Origin: Betaproteobacteria bacterium HGW-Betaproteobacteria-3
GTDB taxonomy: Bacteria; Pseudomonadota; Gammaproteobacteria; Burkholderiales; Burkholderiaceae_C
Assembly: GCA_002842205.1 (NCBI GenBank)
Contig: PHCI01000002.1
Location: 310,001-374,000 of the forward strand
Length of the DNA: 64,000 nt
Direction: 5' to 3'
In this document: piece by piece, positions 34,667 to 44,506 of the stretch
How positions within the stretch are numbered: position 1 is the stretch's first letter
Layout: each line of letters begins with the position of its first letter
The notes under the pieces: model-generated
Told to the model about the DNA's origin: nothing
The model's input: only the letters and a program-made list of their open reading frames with translations
Database searches by the model: none
Made by a program: the position numbers and the translations under genes

Positions 34667-35932
34667 ATGGCCGACAAGAAGGGTTCCTCCAGCGAAAAGA
34701 CGCTTTACTGCTCGTTCTGCGGCAAGAGCCAGCACGAGGTGAAGAAACTGATCGCCGGGCCGTCGGTGTTCATCTGCGACGAATGCATTGATCTGTGCAA
34801 CGAGATCATCCGCGACGAGTTGCCGGCATCCACCGAAGGCCGGGAGTCGCGTGGCGATCTGCCCACGCCCGCCGAAATCAAAGGCAATCTCGACAATTAC
34901 GTCATTGGCCAGGAGGCGGCCAAACGGACTTTGGCCGTGGCGGTGTACAACCACTACAAGCGCCTTCGGCACAAGGAGAAGTCCAAGAAGGACGACGTGG
35001 AGCTGGCCAAGAGCAACATCCTGCTGATTGGCCCCACGGGCTCCGGCAAGACGCTGCTGGCGCAAACGCTGGCGCGCATGCTCGACGTGCCGTTTGTGAT
35101 GGCCGACGCCACCACCCTGACCGAAGCCGGTTATGTGGGCGAAGACGTCGAGAACATCATCCAGAAGCTGCTGCAAAGCTGCAATTACGAAGTCGACCGG
35201 GCCCAGCGCGGCATCGTCTACATTGATGAAATCGACAAGATTTCACGTAAATCCGACAACCCCTCGATCACGCGTGACGTGTCCGGCGAAGGGGTGCAGC
35301 AGGCGCTGTTGAAGCTGATCGAAGGCACCATGGCCAGCGTCCCACCGCAAGGCGGGCGCAAACACCCGAACCAGGACTTCCTGCAAATCGACACGACCAA
35401 CATCCTGTTCATTTGCGGTGGCGCCTTTGCCGGCATCGAAAAGGTCATCGAAAACCGCACCGAGGCCTCCGGCATCGGTTTTGGCGCCGCAGTGCGCAGC
35501 AAGAAGCAGCGCTCGCTGACCGAAATGTTTGGTGAGGTCGAGCCGGAAGACCTGATCAAGTTCGGCTTGATTCCCGAACTGGTCGGTCGCATGCCGGTGG
35601 TGGCAACCCTGACCGAGCTGTCTGAGGACGCTCTGGTACAAATTCTTACCGAGCCCAAGAACGCGCTGGTCAAGCAGTACGGAAAACTGTTCTCCATGGA
35701 AGGCGTGGACCTGGAAATCAGGCCCGCGGCGCTCAAGGCGATTGCCCGCAAGGCGCTGGCACGCAAAACCGGCGCGCGCGGCCTGCGCTCGATCCTGGAG
35801 CAGTCCCTGCTGGGGACCATGTTCGAGTTGCCCAACGCGGCCAATGTGGACAAGGTGGTCGTGGACGAATCGACCATTGACGAAAACAAGCCGCCACTGC
35901 TGGTGTACCGAGAGGCCGCGAAAAAGGCCTGA
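34667..35932 (+). CDS. clpX: Clp protease ATP-binding subunit ClpX
   Basis: A 421-residue AAA+ unfoldase. The N-terminal zinc-binding domain has paired cysteines in [13 protein letters not shown] and [12 protein letters not shown]. Walker A is [14 protein letters not shown] near residue 120. Walker B is [13 protein letters not shown]; the GYVGEDVE pore-1 loop is present. [17 protein letters not shown] holds sensor-2 residues. It unfolds tagged substrates and feeds them to ClpP. It begins 110 bp after clpP; a small hairpin with arms around GCGTTTTC lies in that gap. Confidence 0.98.
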   Translation: MADKKGSSSEKTLYCSFCGKSQHEVKKLIAGPSVFICDECIDLCNEIIRDELPASTEGRESRGDLPTPAEIKGNLDNYVIGQEAAKRTLAVAVYNHYKRLRHKEKSKKDDVELAKSNILLIGPTGSGKTLLAQTLARMLDVPFVMADATTLTEAGYVGEDVENIIQKLLQSCNYEVDRAQRGIVYIDEIDKISRKSDNPSITRDVSGEGVQQALLKLIEGTMASVPPQGGRKHPNQDFLQIDTTNILFICGGAFAGIEKVIENRTEASGIGFGAAVRSKKQRSLTEMFGEVEPEDLIKFGLIPELVGRMPVVATLTELSEDALVQILTEPKNALVKQYGKLFSMEGVDLEIRPAALKAIARKALARKTGARGLRSILEQSLLGTMFELPNAANVDKVVVDESTIDENKPPLLVYREAAKKA

Positions 35933-36012
35933 TTCCGCGCCTGATTTGTGTGCCTCGCCCCAGTGATTTGTCAGGCACGATCAACCCTTCTTTCGGCAGC
36001 ACCTTGCGGTCG

Positions 36013-36044
36013 GGTTGAAAATACACTCCCATGCACCATATTTA
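36013..36044 (+). promoter_or_regulatory. Candidate sigma-32 (heat-shock) promoter of lon
   Basis: GGTTGAAAA at 36013-36021 resembles the heat-shock -35 CTTGAAAA. After 14 bases CCATATTTA at 36036-36044 resembles the -10 CCCCATNTA. It lies 22 bp before the lon ATG, in the 134-bp gap after clpX. Confidence 0.55.
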
Positions 36045-36066
36045 ATGGGCTCTCATAAGGATTTCC

Positions 36067-38493
36067 ATGTCTGGACATACCCCTTTGCCCTCGACTCCCC
36101 TTGAATTGCCGCTGTTGCCCTTGCGTGACGTGGTGGTTTTTCCGCACATGGTGATTCCACTGTTTGTGGGCCGCCCGAAAAGCATCAAGGCGCTGGAGCA
36201 TGCCATGGAGGCGGAGCGGCGCATCATGCTGGTGGCCCAAAAGGCGGCGGCGAAGGATGAGCCGTCCGCCAGCGACATGTTCGATGTCGGCTGCGTTTCG
36301 ACCATATTGCAGATGCTCAAACTCCCGGACGGCACCGTTAAGGTGCTGGTGGAAGGGCAGCAACGCGCGCGCGTGAACCAGATCATTGACGGGGAAACCC
36401 ACTTTTCTGCCAACGTGAGCCCGGTGGAGCCGCAAGAGGCGGCGCAAAAGACCAGCGAGGTCGAAGCACTGCGGCGCGCCGTGATGCAGCAGTTTGACCA
36501 GTACGTCAAACTGAACAAGAAGATCCCGCCAGAGATCCTGACCTCCATCGCCAGCATCGACGATCCGGGGCGTCTGGCCGACACCATCGCCGCGCATCTG
36601 CCACTCAAGCTCGACAACAAGCAGGTCGTGCTGGAGCTGGCCGACGTCAAGGCTCGCCTCGAAAACCTGTATGAGCAGCTGGAACGCGAAGTCGACATCC
36701 TGAATGTGGACAAGAAAATCCGTGGCCGGGTCAAGCGCCAGATGGAGAAGAACCAGCGCGACTTCTACCTGAACGAGCAGGTCAAGGCGATCCAGAAGGA
36801 GCTGGGTGAAGGCGAAGAGGGCGCCGACATCGAGGAGATCGAGAAAAAAATCAAGGCCGCAAAGATGCCCAAAGAGGCCTTGAAGAAGGCCGAGGGTGAG
36901 CTCAAAAAGCTCAAGCTGATGTCCCCCATGTCGGCCGAAGCCACGGTGGTGCGCAACTACATTGACGTGCTGGTCGGCTTGCCCTGGGCCAAAAAGACCA
37001 AAATCAAGCACAACCTGGGTCATGCCGAGGGCGTGCTCAATGAAGACCATTTTGGCCTTGAAAAGGTCAAGGACCGCATTCTCGAATACCTCGCGGTGCA
37101 ACAGCGCGTGGACAAGGTCAAGGCGCCGATCCTGTGCCTGGTGGGGCCGCCGGGCGTGGGCAAGACCTCGCTGGGCCAGTCGATCGCCAAGGCCACGGGG
37201 CGCAAGTACGTGCGCATGGCGCTGGGCGGCATGCGCGACGAGGCCGAAATTCGCGGTCACCGCCGCACCTACATCGGCGCCATGCCCGGCAAGGTCTTGC
37301 AGAGCCTGAACAAGGCCGGCACGCGCAACCCGCTGTTCCTGCTCGACGAGATCGACAAGCTGGGCACCGACTTCCGGGGCGACCCGTCAAGCGCGCTGCT
37401 GGAGGTGCTCGACCCCGAGCAGAACCACAAGTTTGGTGACCACTACGTCGAGGTCGATTTCGACCTTTCGGACGTGATGTTCGTCGCCACCTCGAACTCG
37501 ATGAACATCCCGCCCGCGCTGCTGGACCGGATGGAAGTGATCCGCCTGTCGGGGTACACCGAGGACGAGAAGGTCAGCATTGCGCTGAAGTACCTGTTGC
37601 CCAAGCAACTGACCAACAATGGGGTCAAGGAAGAAGAGCTTCAGGTGCGCGAGGACGCGGTGCGCGACATCGTGCGCTACTACACCCGCGAAGCGGGCGT
37701 TCGGTCGCTCGAGCGCGAGCTGTCCAAGATCTGCCGCAAGGTGGTCAAGGCCCTGCAGCTCAAGCAGATGAAGCCGCAGGTGCTGGTGACGGCGGACAAC
37801 CTGAATGATTTCCTGGGTGTCCGCAAGTTCAGCTACGGCCGCGCCGAGAACCAGAACCAGGTGGGGCAGGTGGTCGGTCTGGCGTGGACCGAGGTGGGCG
37901 GTGATTTGCTGACCATCGAGGCGGCGCTGATGCCTGGCAAAGGCGTCATCACGCGCACCGGCTCGCTGGGCGACGTGATGAAGGAATCGGTCGAGGCCGC
38001 CCGCACCGTGGTGCGCAGCCGCGCCCGCATGCTGGGCATCAAGGACGAGGTGTTCGAGAAGAAGGACATTCACATCCACGTGCCCGATGGCGCCACGCCC
38101 AAGGACGGGCCGAGCGCCGGCGCGGCCATGACGACCGCCTTCGTCTCGGCACTGACCGGCATTCCGGTGCGCGGTGATGTGGCCATGACGGGCGAGATCA
38201 CCCTGCGTGGCGAGGTCACGGCCATTGGCGGTTTGAAGGAAAAGCTGCTGGCGGCGTTGCGGGGTGGCATCAAGACCGTGCTGATCCCGGAGGAAAACGT
38301 CAAGGATCTGCAGGAGATTCCGGACAACGTCAAAAGTGGCCTGGAGATCGTGCCGGTGAAGTGGATCGACAAGGTGCTGGAGGTGGCTTTGGAGCGAGTG
38401 CCGACCCCGTTGCTGGACGAAGAACCGGTGGCACCTGCTGCGGCGACCGAACCTGCCGCGACGGTGGCGCCGGGTGTTTCCATCAAACATTGA
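36067..38493 (+). CDS. lon: ATP-dependent protease Lon
   Basis: An 808-residue LonA protease. The N-terminal LON substrate-binding domain opens with [19 protein letters not shown] and is followed by a long helical region (about 200-310). The AAA+ core has Walker [12 protein letters not shown] near residue 360, Walker [12 protein letters not shown], and the following sensor regions. The protease domain has the catalytic Ser in [10 protein letters not shown] near residue 682 and the Lys in AIGGLKEKL near 725. Length and order match the family. Its own promoter upstream looks sigma-32-like. The last 25 residues are Ala/Pro-rich. Confidence 0.98.
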   Translation: MSGHTPLPSTPLELPLLPLRDVVVFPHMVIPLFVGRPKSIKALEHAMEAERRIMLVAQKAAAKDEPSASDMFDVGCVSTILQMLKLPDGTVKVLVEGQQRARVNQIIDGETHFSANVSPVEPQEAAQKTSEVEALRRAVMQQFDQYVKLNKKIPPEILTSIASIDDPGRLADTIAAHLPLKLDNKQVVLELADVKARLENLYEQLEREVDILNVDKKIRGRVKRQMEKNQRDFYLNEQVKAIQKELGEGEEGADIEEIEKKIKAAKMPKEALKKAEGELKKLKLMSPMSAEATVVRNYIDVLVGLPWAKKTKIKHNLGHAEGVLNEDHFGLEKVKDRILEYLAVQQRVDKVKAPILCLVGPPGVGKTSLGQSIAKATGRKYVRMALGGMRDEAEIRGHRRTYIGAMPGKVLQSLNKAGTRNPLFLLDEIDKLGTDFRGDPSSALLEVLDPEQNHKFGDHYVEVDFDLSDVMFVATSNSMNIPPALLDRMEVIRLSGYTEDEKVSIALKYLLPKQLTNNGVKEEELQVREDAVRDIVRYYTREAGVRSLERELSKICRKVVKALQLKQMKPQVLVTADNLNDFLGVRKFSYGRAENQNQVGQVVGLAWTEVGGDLLTIEAALMPGKGVITRTGSLGDVMKESVEAARTVVRSRARMLGIKDEVFEKKDIHIHVPDGATPKDGPSAGAAMTTAFVSALTGIPVRGDVAMTGEITLRGEVTAIGGLKEKLLAALRGGIKTVLIPEENVKDLQEIPDNVKSGLEIVPVKWIDKVLEVALERVPTPLLDEEPVAPAAATEPAATVAPGVSIKH

Positions 38494-38500
38494 GCATCGC

Positions 38501-38530
38501 TTGCAAAAGATCCAAAATATTGGCTATAAT
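38501..38530 (+). promoter_or_regulatory. Promoter of tRNA-Gly
   Basis: TTGCAA at 38501 and a perfect TATAAT at 38525, with an 18-bp spacer. The mature tRNA begins 14 bases after the -10 hexamer. A GC-rich run GAGGCTCG follows, as in stringently controlled stable RNA promoters. Confidence 0.75.
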
Positions 38531-38544
38531 TCGAGGCTCGAAAT

Positions 38545-38620
38545 GCGGGAATAGCTCAGTTGGTAGAGCGCAACCTTGCCAAGGTTGAGGTCGAGAGTTC
38601 GAGACTCTTTTCCCGCTCCA
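38545..38620 (+). tRNA. tRNA-Gly (GCC)
   Basis: A 76-nt tRNA. Acceptor arms GCGGGAA and TTCCCGC pair, the D-arm AGCTCAGTTGGTAGAGC is typical, the anticodon loop TTGCCAA gives GCC, and TTCGA is in the T-loop. The CCA end is encoded. Its own sigma-70 promoter is directly upstream. Confidence 0.95.
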
Positions 38621-38650
38621 GATTCTTCAGGAAAGCGTTTGCTTTCCACA

Positions 38651-38676
38651 AAAAGGGAAGCGAATGCTTCCCTTTT
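38651..38676 (+). terminator. Rho-independent terminator after tRNA-Gly
   Basis: The stem GGGAAGC/GCTTCCC with loop GAAT, extended by A/T pairs, is followed by TTTTTTG. A second short hairpin (GGAAAGC/GCTTTCC) lies just before it at 38630-38647. Confidence 0.75.
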
Positions 38677-38699
38677 TTGTCAAGCGACTTGGATTTTCT

Positions 38700-38773
38700 G
38701 GCGCGATAGCAAATCGGTTATGCAACGGATTGCAAATCCGTCTAGCCCAGTTCGACTCTGGGTCGCGCCTCCA
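38700..38773 (+). tRNA. tRNA-Cys (GCA)
   Basis: A 74-nt tRNA. The acceptor GGCGCGA pairs with TCGCGCC. The anticodon loop in GGATTGCAAATCC gives GCA, and the T-loop has GTTCGAC. CCA is encoded. Confidence 0.95.
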
Positions 38774-38828
38774 GACACCCGGCTGTCATGGGCCTGCCAG
38801 TGCGGCCCTTCGTGAACGAAAACCCATG

Positions 38829-38856
38829 AAAACGCCCCGGCATACCGGGGCGTTTT
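38829..38856. terminator. Bidirectional rho-independent terminator
   Basis: A perfect 12-bp stem, AAAACGCCCCGG and CCGGGGCGTTTT, around CATA. It has an A run on one side and a T run on the other, so it can end both the plus-strand tRNA-Cys transcript and the minus-strand hydrolase transcript, whose stop is at 38877. Confidence 0.85.
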
Positions 38857-38876
38857 CGTTTCGGCGTGAGTCAATC

Positions 38877-39935
38877 TCAGCCGCGATAGACGGGGGCGGG
38901 TTGGCTGAAAAACGCGTGCATCGCGTGATTGACGAGCAGGTGGTTTTTCTCGTGCAGGCTGGAATGCGCGATGCCGGCCATCACCACGAGCTGTTTGTCG
39001 GAATTGGGCAACTTGATGAAGAAACTGGTGATGTCTTCAAATGCTGCAATGCCGTCGTACTGCCCACGCAGGATGAGCGTGGGCGCCGCAATCCGCAGCG
39101 GGTCGACGATGGGCAGGTTTTTGGACATGTCGACGTAGGTTCCCGTGGGCACCGAATCGTCCAGTGCCAGTACCGCGTCGGCAAACACGTCCACGACGGC
39201 CATGTCGGCAGTGTCCGCATGATCGCGTGTGAAGATACTTCGAACCGTATTGCGGTCGATCTTGCGGCGGTTGGAGGCTTCGTATTCGGCCAGGCGCTTG
39301 CGCCGCTGCTCGAGGGTGCGGCTGCCTTCGCCGGTCCACACGAACGCGTCCAGTACGATGCGCTCGACCAGCTCGGGCTGGCGTTGGGCAAACAGCGCGA
39401 CGCGAAGCGAACCCGAAGAAATGCCGTACAGCAGGAACTTGCCGGCACCCGTCAGTCCCTTGATGTAACGGGCGGCGGCGGCAATGTCGTCTGCGCCCGT
39501 GGAAATGTCGGAATTGATGGCGCGCTTCTTGTCGGATTTCCCGTAACCCTCCATGTCCACGCACCAGGTGTCATAACCCCGTGCCGCGAACCAGTCCATG
39601 ACGGAGTATTCGGGTTGCCCGGGGACTTGCAGGTCAAATGACGGCGTCGAAGCCATCGACGAGCCGTGCACAAAGATGATGGTTCCCTTGACTGCGCTGC
39701 CAGAGGCGGTCACGGCAGGCTTGCGCCACAAATACAGCCGAACCCGGTCCGCACCGGTTTCCTTGACCGCCCAGTGTTCAGTACCTTTGGACGAGCCTGC
39801 GGCGGTCGGCCCGGCTGTCTGTGCCAGGGCCGAAAGGGGGACCAGGCTGGCGGCGGCGCCTGCGGCGCCGGTGCGCAGCAGGGAGCGCCGCGACAGCGCA
39901 GCGGGATCTTGTGGTTTTGGAATCTTCGATGGCAC
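38877..39935 (-). CDS. Tat-exported alpha/beta hydrolase
   Basis: A 352-residue protein. A twin-arginine signal is clear: SRRSLLRTGAAGAAASLVPLS (near residue 15), so it is exported folded. The alpha/beta hydrolase core shows IIFVHGSSM for the oxyanion region, the nucleophile Ser in LLYGISSGSLR, the acid in LRGQYDGIAA, and a His in GIAHSSL. Substrate is unknown; an esterase or lipase is likely. The GTG at 39935 is the start: AGGAGACCC precedes it, and the twin-arginine signal follows at the right distance. Confidence 0.84.
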   Translation of the reverse strand: MPSKIPKPQDPAALSRRSLLRTGAAGAAASLVPLSALAQTAGPTAAGSSKGTEHWAVKETGADRVRLYLWRKPAVTASGSAVKGTIIFVHGSSMASTPSFDLQVPGQPEYSVMDWFAARGYDTWCVDMEGYGKSDKKRAINSDISTGADDIAAAARYIKGLTGAGKFLLYGISSGSLRVALFAQRQPELVERIVLDAFVWTGEGSRTLEQRRKRLAEYEASNRRKIDRNTVRSIFTRDHADTADMAVVDVFADAVLALDDSVPTGTYVDMSKNLPIVDPLRIAAPTLILRGQYDGIAAFEDITSFFIKLPNSDKQLVVMAGIAHSSLHEKNHLLVNHAMHAFFSQPAPVYRG

Positions 39936-40100
39936 GGTGGGTCTCCTGTTTTGGGTTGTGGCGGGCAGCGGGTGCCGAGGCTCGGGCAAAAGTTCTTTGC
40001 ACCGCCGCACAACGACCCAATACCTGCCCGGTGCATGTTACATTGGCCGTCGAAAACAGGTATGCCCCTGCGAACGATACGTCAGAAAAAAGCGGCATGC

Positions 40101-40193
40101 GCCCGGATGGTGAAATGGGTAGACACAGCGGACTTAAAATCCGCCGCTTTCCCGAAAGGGGGCGTACCGGTTCGAGCCCGGTTCCGGGCACCA
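40101..40193 (+). tRNA. tRNA-Leu (UAA)
   Basis: A 93-nt class-II tRNA. The acceptor GCCCGGA pairs with TCCGGGC. The anticodon stem GCGGA/TCCGC encloses CTTAAAA, giving UAA. The long variable arm GCTTTCCCGAAAGGGGGC is clear. CCA is encoded. Confidence 0.95.
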
Positions 40194-40273
40194 CGTTGGG
40201 CCTGACGCCTTCGGTCTGATGGCCGGGCGGGCATTTCCTGCCCATGGCATCCAGATGCAGCTAATATTGAACC

Positions 40274-40903
40274 ATGGCCCGTTACAACGCCCCTTTTGAA
40301 ATTCATGTCCACGGCGAGGTACCACTTCGCGCCGAAGTCACCTTCGAGCAGTTGCAAGAGGCCCTCAAGCCCCTGTGGAAGTACGCCGGTGCGCGGTCGC
40401 TGGCCGATGGCGCGACCAGCGCCTACGAAGAAGAACCCGGCATCCGGCTGGACGCCCAATCGCATGTGCTCAACATGTGCTGGACCGTCGCGGGCGACGA
40501 GGACTTCCGCCAGGCGCTGGACGAAATGTGCATGGCGCTGAACGAACTGTCGTCCCAGGGCGCGGCCATCGAAGTCACCTTCTACGACGCCGAGTTTGAC
40601 GACGAGGAAGACGGCGCACCCGACGCCGAATCACGCGATGATTTTGTGATGCTGTTTGTCGGGCCGGACCCGGCGGCCATCATGCAGGCGCAGCGCGATC
40701 TGCTGGTCCAGGATGTGGTGGCGCTCATGGAACGCCACTTTGATGGAGCCGAGCTCGGTGGGGTGGTTTCCGAGATCGACAAGCTGTTCAGTCAGCGCTT
40801 CGATGCGCTGGTGAGTTCGCTGGAGTTGGGCCGACCCCCGCGCGGCACCGGCGGCTCAGGTGGGGGCCATGGCGGCGGCCGTCGGCCGCGTCACCTGCAC
40901 TGA
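40274..40903 (+). CDS. Conserved hypothetical protein, acidic middle
   Basis: A 209-residue soluble protein without signal peptide or membrane helix. The first 65 residues (PFEIHVHGEVPLRAEVTFEQ, ALKPLWKYAGARS) form an alpha/beta-looking domain. An acidic stretch (FDDEEDGAPDAESRDD) follows, then a helical part, and a Gly/His/Arg-rich tail (GGSGGGHGGGRRPRHLH) that could bind metal or nucleic acid. I do not recognise the family with certainty. It stands alone between tRNA-Leu and fumA, which runs toward it. Confidence 0.75.
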   Translation: MARYNAPFEIHVHGEVPLRAEVTFEQLQEALKPLWKYAGARSLADGATSAYEEEPGIRLDAQSHVLNMCWTVAGDEDFRQALDEMCMALNELSSQGAAIEVTFYDAEFDDEEDGAPDAESRDDFVMLFVGPDPAAIMQAQRDLLVQDVVALMERHFDGAELGGVVSEIDKLFSQRFDALVSSLELGRPPRGTGGSGGGHGGGRRPRHLH

Positions 40904-40978
40904 GCACGGCCCGTCGCTGCGCGCCGGAAGTGCCGCAGCCTGGCAAGGCAAGGTCACTCTGCCCCCCCCGCCTCACCA

Positions 40979-41036
40979 TGCTATTTTTTGAGTAGCAAAG
41001 TATGACCATTCAGCGGGGGAATGGCGGTTATTTTCT
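40979..41036 (-). repeat. Dispersed repeat, copy H (intergenic, next to fumA stop)
   Basis: On the minus strand, CCATTCCCCCGCTGAATGGTC then ATACTTTGCTACT aligns with copy A. The copy ends eight bases before the fumA stop codon and has AGTAGC/GCTACT-type ends. It lies in the 140-bp gap where the hypothetical gene and fumA converge. Confidence 0.65.
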
Positions 41037-41043
41037 ATAAAAA

Positions 41044-42603
41044 TCAAGCTGCAGCAACCGGAATGGTCTTGTACTGGCCGCTGGCAATTTTCTTCTGCCA
41101 TTCGGCCGGCCCGGTGAGGTGGACGCTGGTGCCGCCCGAGTCCACCGCCACGGTGACGGGCATGTCGACCACGTCAAATTCATAAATGGCTTCCATGCCC
41201 AGGTCGGCGAAGCCCACGACCCTGGCCGTCTTGATGGCCTTGGACACCAGGTAGGCCGCACCGCCCACCGCCATCAGGTAGGCGCTCTGGTGTTTCTGGA
41301 TGGCGGCAATGGCCTCCGGCCCGCGCTCGGCCTTGCCAACCATGGCGATCAGCCCGGTTTGTGCGAGCATCATCTCCGTGAACTTGTCCATGCGCGTCGA
41401 GGTGGTCGGACCGGCCGGGCCCACGGCCTCGCCCTTGACCGGATCCACCGGGCCCACGTAATAGATGACGCGGTTGGTGAAATCGACCGGCAGCTTCTCG
41501 CCCTTGGCCAGCATGTCCTGGATGCGCTTGTGCGCGGCGTCGCGACCGGTGAGCATCTTGCCATTGAGCAGCAAGGTGTCACCGGGCTTCCAGCTGGCCA
41601 CTTCGGCCTTGGTCAGCGTGTCGAGATTGACTTTACGGCTCTGGTTGTAGTCGGGCGCCCAGTTGACGTTGGGCCACAGGTCCAGGCTCGGCGGGTCCAG
41701 GTACACCGGCCCGCTGCCGTCCAGCACGAAATGCGCATGGCGGGTGGCGGCGCAATTGGGGATCATCGCGATCGGCTTGCTGGCCGCGTGCGTGGGGTAC
41801 ATCTTGATCTTGACGTCGAGCACGGTGGTCAGGCCGCCCAGGCCCTGCGCGCCAATGCCCAGGGCGTTGACTTTCTCAAACAGTTCGAGGCGCAGCGATT
41901 CGACCTTGCTGAGGTGGTCGCCACGGGCCGCCCTGGCCTGCAGTTCGTACATGTCTAGATCGTCCATCAGGCTTTCCTTGGCCATCAGCACCGCTTTTTC
42001 GGCCGTGCCGCCGATGCCAATGCCCAGCATGCCTGGCGGGCACCAGCCGGCGCCCATGGTGGGCACGGTCTTGAGCACCCAGTCGACCACGCTGTCGCTC
42101 GGGTTGAGCATGGTCATCTTGCTCTTGTTTTCAGAGCCCCCACCCTTGGCGGCCACGGTGACGTCGATGGTGTTGCCTGGCACGATCTCGGTGAAGATCA
42201 CGGCGGGCGTGTTGTCCCTGGTGTTCTTGCGGTCGAATTGCGGGTCGGCCACCACGCTGGCGCGCAGGGTGTTGTCGGGGTGGTTGTAGCCGCGGCGCAC
42301 GCCTTCGTTGATGGCGTCGTCCAGGCTGCCGGTGAAGTTGCCCCAGCGCACGTCCATGCCGACCTTGAGGAACACATTGACGATGCCCGTGTCCTGGCAG
42401 ATCGGCCGGTGGCCAGTGGCGCTCATTTTGCTGTTGGTCAGGATCTGCGCGATGGCGTCCTTGGCGGCGGGGCCTTGTTCCCTCTCGTAAGCCCGGGCCA
42501 GGTGGGCGATGTAGTCGGCAGGGTGGTAGTACGAAATGTATTGGAGGGCTGCAGCAATGGATTCGATCAGGTCGGCCTGCTGGATGGTCGTGGTCATGGT
42601 CAT
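41044..42603 (-). CDS. fumA: Class I (iron-sulfur) fumarate hydratase
   Basis: A 519-residue [4Fe-4S] hydro-lyase for the TCA cycle, interconverting fumarate and malate. N-terminal ATGHRPICQDTGIVNVFLKVG holds the first cluster cysteine; GAGWCPPGMLGIGIGGTAEKA the second, and AMIPNCAATRHAHF a third. The C-terminal beta region (GEAVGPAGPTTSTRMDKFTEMML, ADLGMEAIYEFDV) is the FumA/B-type tartrate dehydratase-like half fused in one chain. It is divergent from fumC across 121 bp. The iron-sulfur form is oxygen-sensitive; the class II form is not. Confidence 0.95.
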   Translation of the reverse strand: MTMTTTIQQADLIESIAAALQYISYYHPADYIAHLARAYEREQGPAAKDAIAQILTNSKMSATGHRPICQDTGIVNVFLKVGMDVRWGNFTGSLDDAINEGVRRGYNHPDNTLRASVVADPQFDRKNTRDNTPAVIFTEIVPGNTIDVTVAAKGGGSENKSKMTMLNPSDSVVDWVLKTVPTMGAGWCPPGMLGIGIGGTAEKAVLMAKESLMDDLDMYELQARAARGDHLSKVESLRLELFEKVNALGIGAQGLGGLTTVLDVKIKMYPTHAASKPIAMIPNCAATRHAHFVLDGSGPVYLDPPSLDLWPNVNWAPDYNQSRKVNLDTLTKAEVASWKPGDTLLLNGKMLTGRDAAHKRIQDMLAKGEKLPVDFTNRVIYYVGPVDPVKGEAVGPAGPTTSTRMDKFTEMMLAQTGLIAMVGKAERGPEAIAAIQKHQSAYLMAVGGAAYLVSKAIKTARVVGFADLGMEAIYEFDVVDMPVTVAVDSGGTSVHLTGPAEWQKKIASGQYKTIPVAAA

Positions 42604-42724
42604 GGCGATGGGCGGGTTAAGGGGTCGGTGACTGAAGGGGTTCGGTTAGCGGGTGGCGGGCAAGTCTGTTACGGTATCTGAAGCCGCCATTTTGACAGGC
42701 CACCGACCCGACCCGGAGAATGCC

Positions 42725-44119
42725 ATGGACACACGCACCGAGCACGACACCCTGGGCCCGATCCAGGTACCCGCCGCACGGTTGTGGGGCGCGCAGACAC
42801 AGCGTTCCCTGCTGAATTTCGATATCTCGGGCGAGCGGCAACCGCTTGAGCTGATCCGGGCAATGGCACAGGTCAAGCGGGCGTCGGCGGTGGTCAACCA
42901 TGCGCTGGGCCTGCTCGACAGGAAAAAAATGGACGCCATCGTCGCTGCCGCCGATGAGGTGATGGCCGGGAGGCACGACATGGAATTTCCGCTGGTGGTC
43001 TGGCAGACCGGCTCGGGCACGCAGACCCACATGAACCTCAACGAGGTGCTGGCCAATAGGGCCAGCGAACTGCTTGGTGGCCCGCGTGGTGAAGGCCGTG
43101 TCGTTCACCCGAACGACGACGTGAACCGCAGCCAGTCGTCCAACGACGTGTTTCCCACGGCGATGCATGTGGCGGCGGTGGGCGGCGTCACGCACCGCCT
43201 GTTGCCGGCGCTGGCGTCCCTGCGCAACGCGTTGGCGCAAAAATCGGCGGCATTCGATGGCATCGTGAAAATTGGCCGAACCCATCTGCAGGACGCCACG
43301 CCGCTCACGCTGGGGCAGGAGTTCTCGGGCTATGTGGCGCAGCTTGACCATGGCGCAACCCACGTGCGTGCGGCCTTGCCGCACCTGTGCGAGCTGGCCC
43401 TGGGCGGCACCGCGGTGGGCACCGGGCTCAACGCGCCACCCGGCTACGCGGTGGCGGTGGCGGGTGAACTTGCCCGCCACACCGGCTTGCCATTGGTCAC
43501 CGCGCCCAACAAGTTTGAGGCGCTGGCGTCGTGCGATGCACTGGTGCACGCTCACGGCGCACTCAAAACCCTGGCGGCCAGCCTCATGAAGATCGCCAAC
43601 GACGTGCGCTGGCTGGCCAGCGGCCCGCGCAGCGGCCTGGGGGAACTTTCGATCCCCGAGAACGAGCCCGGCTCATCGATCATGCCGGGCAAGGTCAACC
43701 CGACGCAGTGCGAGGCGCTCACGATGCTGTGCTGCCAGGTGTTCGGCAACGATGTGGCCATCAACCTCGGGGGGGCGTCGGGCAATTTCGAGCTCAACGT
43801 GTTCCGGCCGATGATCGCCCACAATTTCCTGCAGAGCGTGCGGCTGCTGGCCGATGGCATGGACAGCTTTAACCGCCATTGCGTCGCAGGAATCGAGCCC
43901 AACCGCGAACGCATTGCGGAACTCGTGGAGCGCTCGCTGATGCTCGTCACCGCGCTCAATCCGCACATTGGCTACGACAAGGCCGCGCAGATTGCCAAGG
44001 CGGCGCACAGCAAGGGCACCAGTCTGCGTGACGCCGCCATTGCGTCCGGCCACTTGACGGCGGAGCAGTTTGACGCCTGGGTGAAGCCCGACGCCATGGT
44101 GGGCAGGTCGTTGTCCTGA
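42725..44119 (+). CDS. fumC: Class II fumarate hydratase
   Basis: A 464-residue fumarase/aspartase-fold enzyme without metal. Active-site sequences are [52 protein letters not shown], and the signature loop [17 protein letters not shown]. The ATG at 42725 opens the family-like [11 protein letters not shown]; earlier in-frame codons overlap the fumA promoter side. It duplicates fumA function, and could act under oxidative or iron-limited conditions, as soxRS/Fur control does in enterobacteria; local operators were not recognised. Confidence 0.96.
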   Translation: MDTRTEHDTLGPIQVPAARLWGAQTQRSLLNFDISGERQPLELIRAMAQVKRASAVVNHALGLLDRKKMDAIVAAADEVMAGRHDMEFPLVVWQTGSGTQTHMNLNEVLANRASELLGGPRGEGRVVHPNDDVNRSQSSNDVFPTAMHVAAVGGVTHRLLPALASLRNALAQKSAAFDGIVKIGRTHLQDATPLTLGQEFSGYVAQLDHGATHVRAALPHLCELALGGTAVGTGLNAPPGYAVAVAGELARHTGLPLVTAPNKFEALASCDALVHAHGALKTLAASLMKIANDVRWLASGPRSGLGELSIPENEPGSSIMPGKVNPTQCEALTMLCCQVFGNDVAINLGGASGNFELNVFRPMIAHNFLQSVRLLADGMDSFNRHCVAGIEPNRERIAELVERSLMLVTALNPHIGYDKAAQIAKAAHSKGTSLRDAAIASGHLTAEQFDAWVKPDAMVGRSLS

Positions 44120-44135
44120 CGGCGCGGCGCCGGGT

Positions 44136-44489
44136 TCAGGACTCGGACGGGCGCCGCTCTGGCACCGCGTCGTCGGGTGGTGGCACTCTGGCCGACACGC
44201 CCAGGTGCAACGCGGCTTGCGCCATCAGGTTGGCCGAGACCGGCGCCGTCACAAAGACAAACAGGGTGATCAGCAGTTCGGCGAAGCCAGCGCGCCCCTG
44301 GGTGGCCGCCACCACCATGCTGGCCAGCAGCACACCGCCCACGCCCAGCGTGGACGCCTTGGTGGGGGCGTGCAGTCGCATGAAGAAGTCCGGCAGGCGG
44401 GCCAGACCGATCGCACCCACCAGCAAAAACGCGGCGCCCACCAGCACCAGCGAAGCTGCCAGCCATTCGATCACAGGATGAATCGTCAT
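44136..44489 (-). CDS. mnhG: Monovalent cation/proton antiporter subunit G
   Basis: A 117-residue protein with three hydrophobic helices and the MnhG/PhaG sequence LLVGAIGLARLPDFFMRLHAPTKASTLG. It is the last gene of the antiporter operon, 17 bp after mnhF. Its C-terminal tail (PPPDDAVPERRPSES) is charged and cytoplasmic. MnhG is required for assembly of the multi-subunit Na+(K+)/H+ antiporter in the inner membrane. Confidence 0.92.
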   Translation of the reverse strand: MTIHPVIEWLAASLVLVGAAFLLVGAIGLARLPDFFMRLHAPTKASTLGVGGVLLASMVVAATQGRAGFAELLITLFVFVTAPVSANLMAQAALHLGVSARVPPPDDAVPERRPSES

Positions 44490-44506
44490 GGTGTTGCCTT
44501 TGCGTG

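Noticed and set aside
38361-38588. Short plus-strand open frame at the lon end running into tRNA-Gly
   Set aside because: It overlaps lon in another frame and part of a tRNA; no ribosome-binding site.
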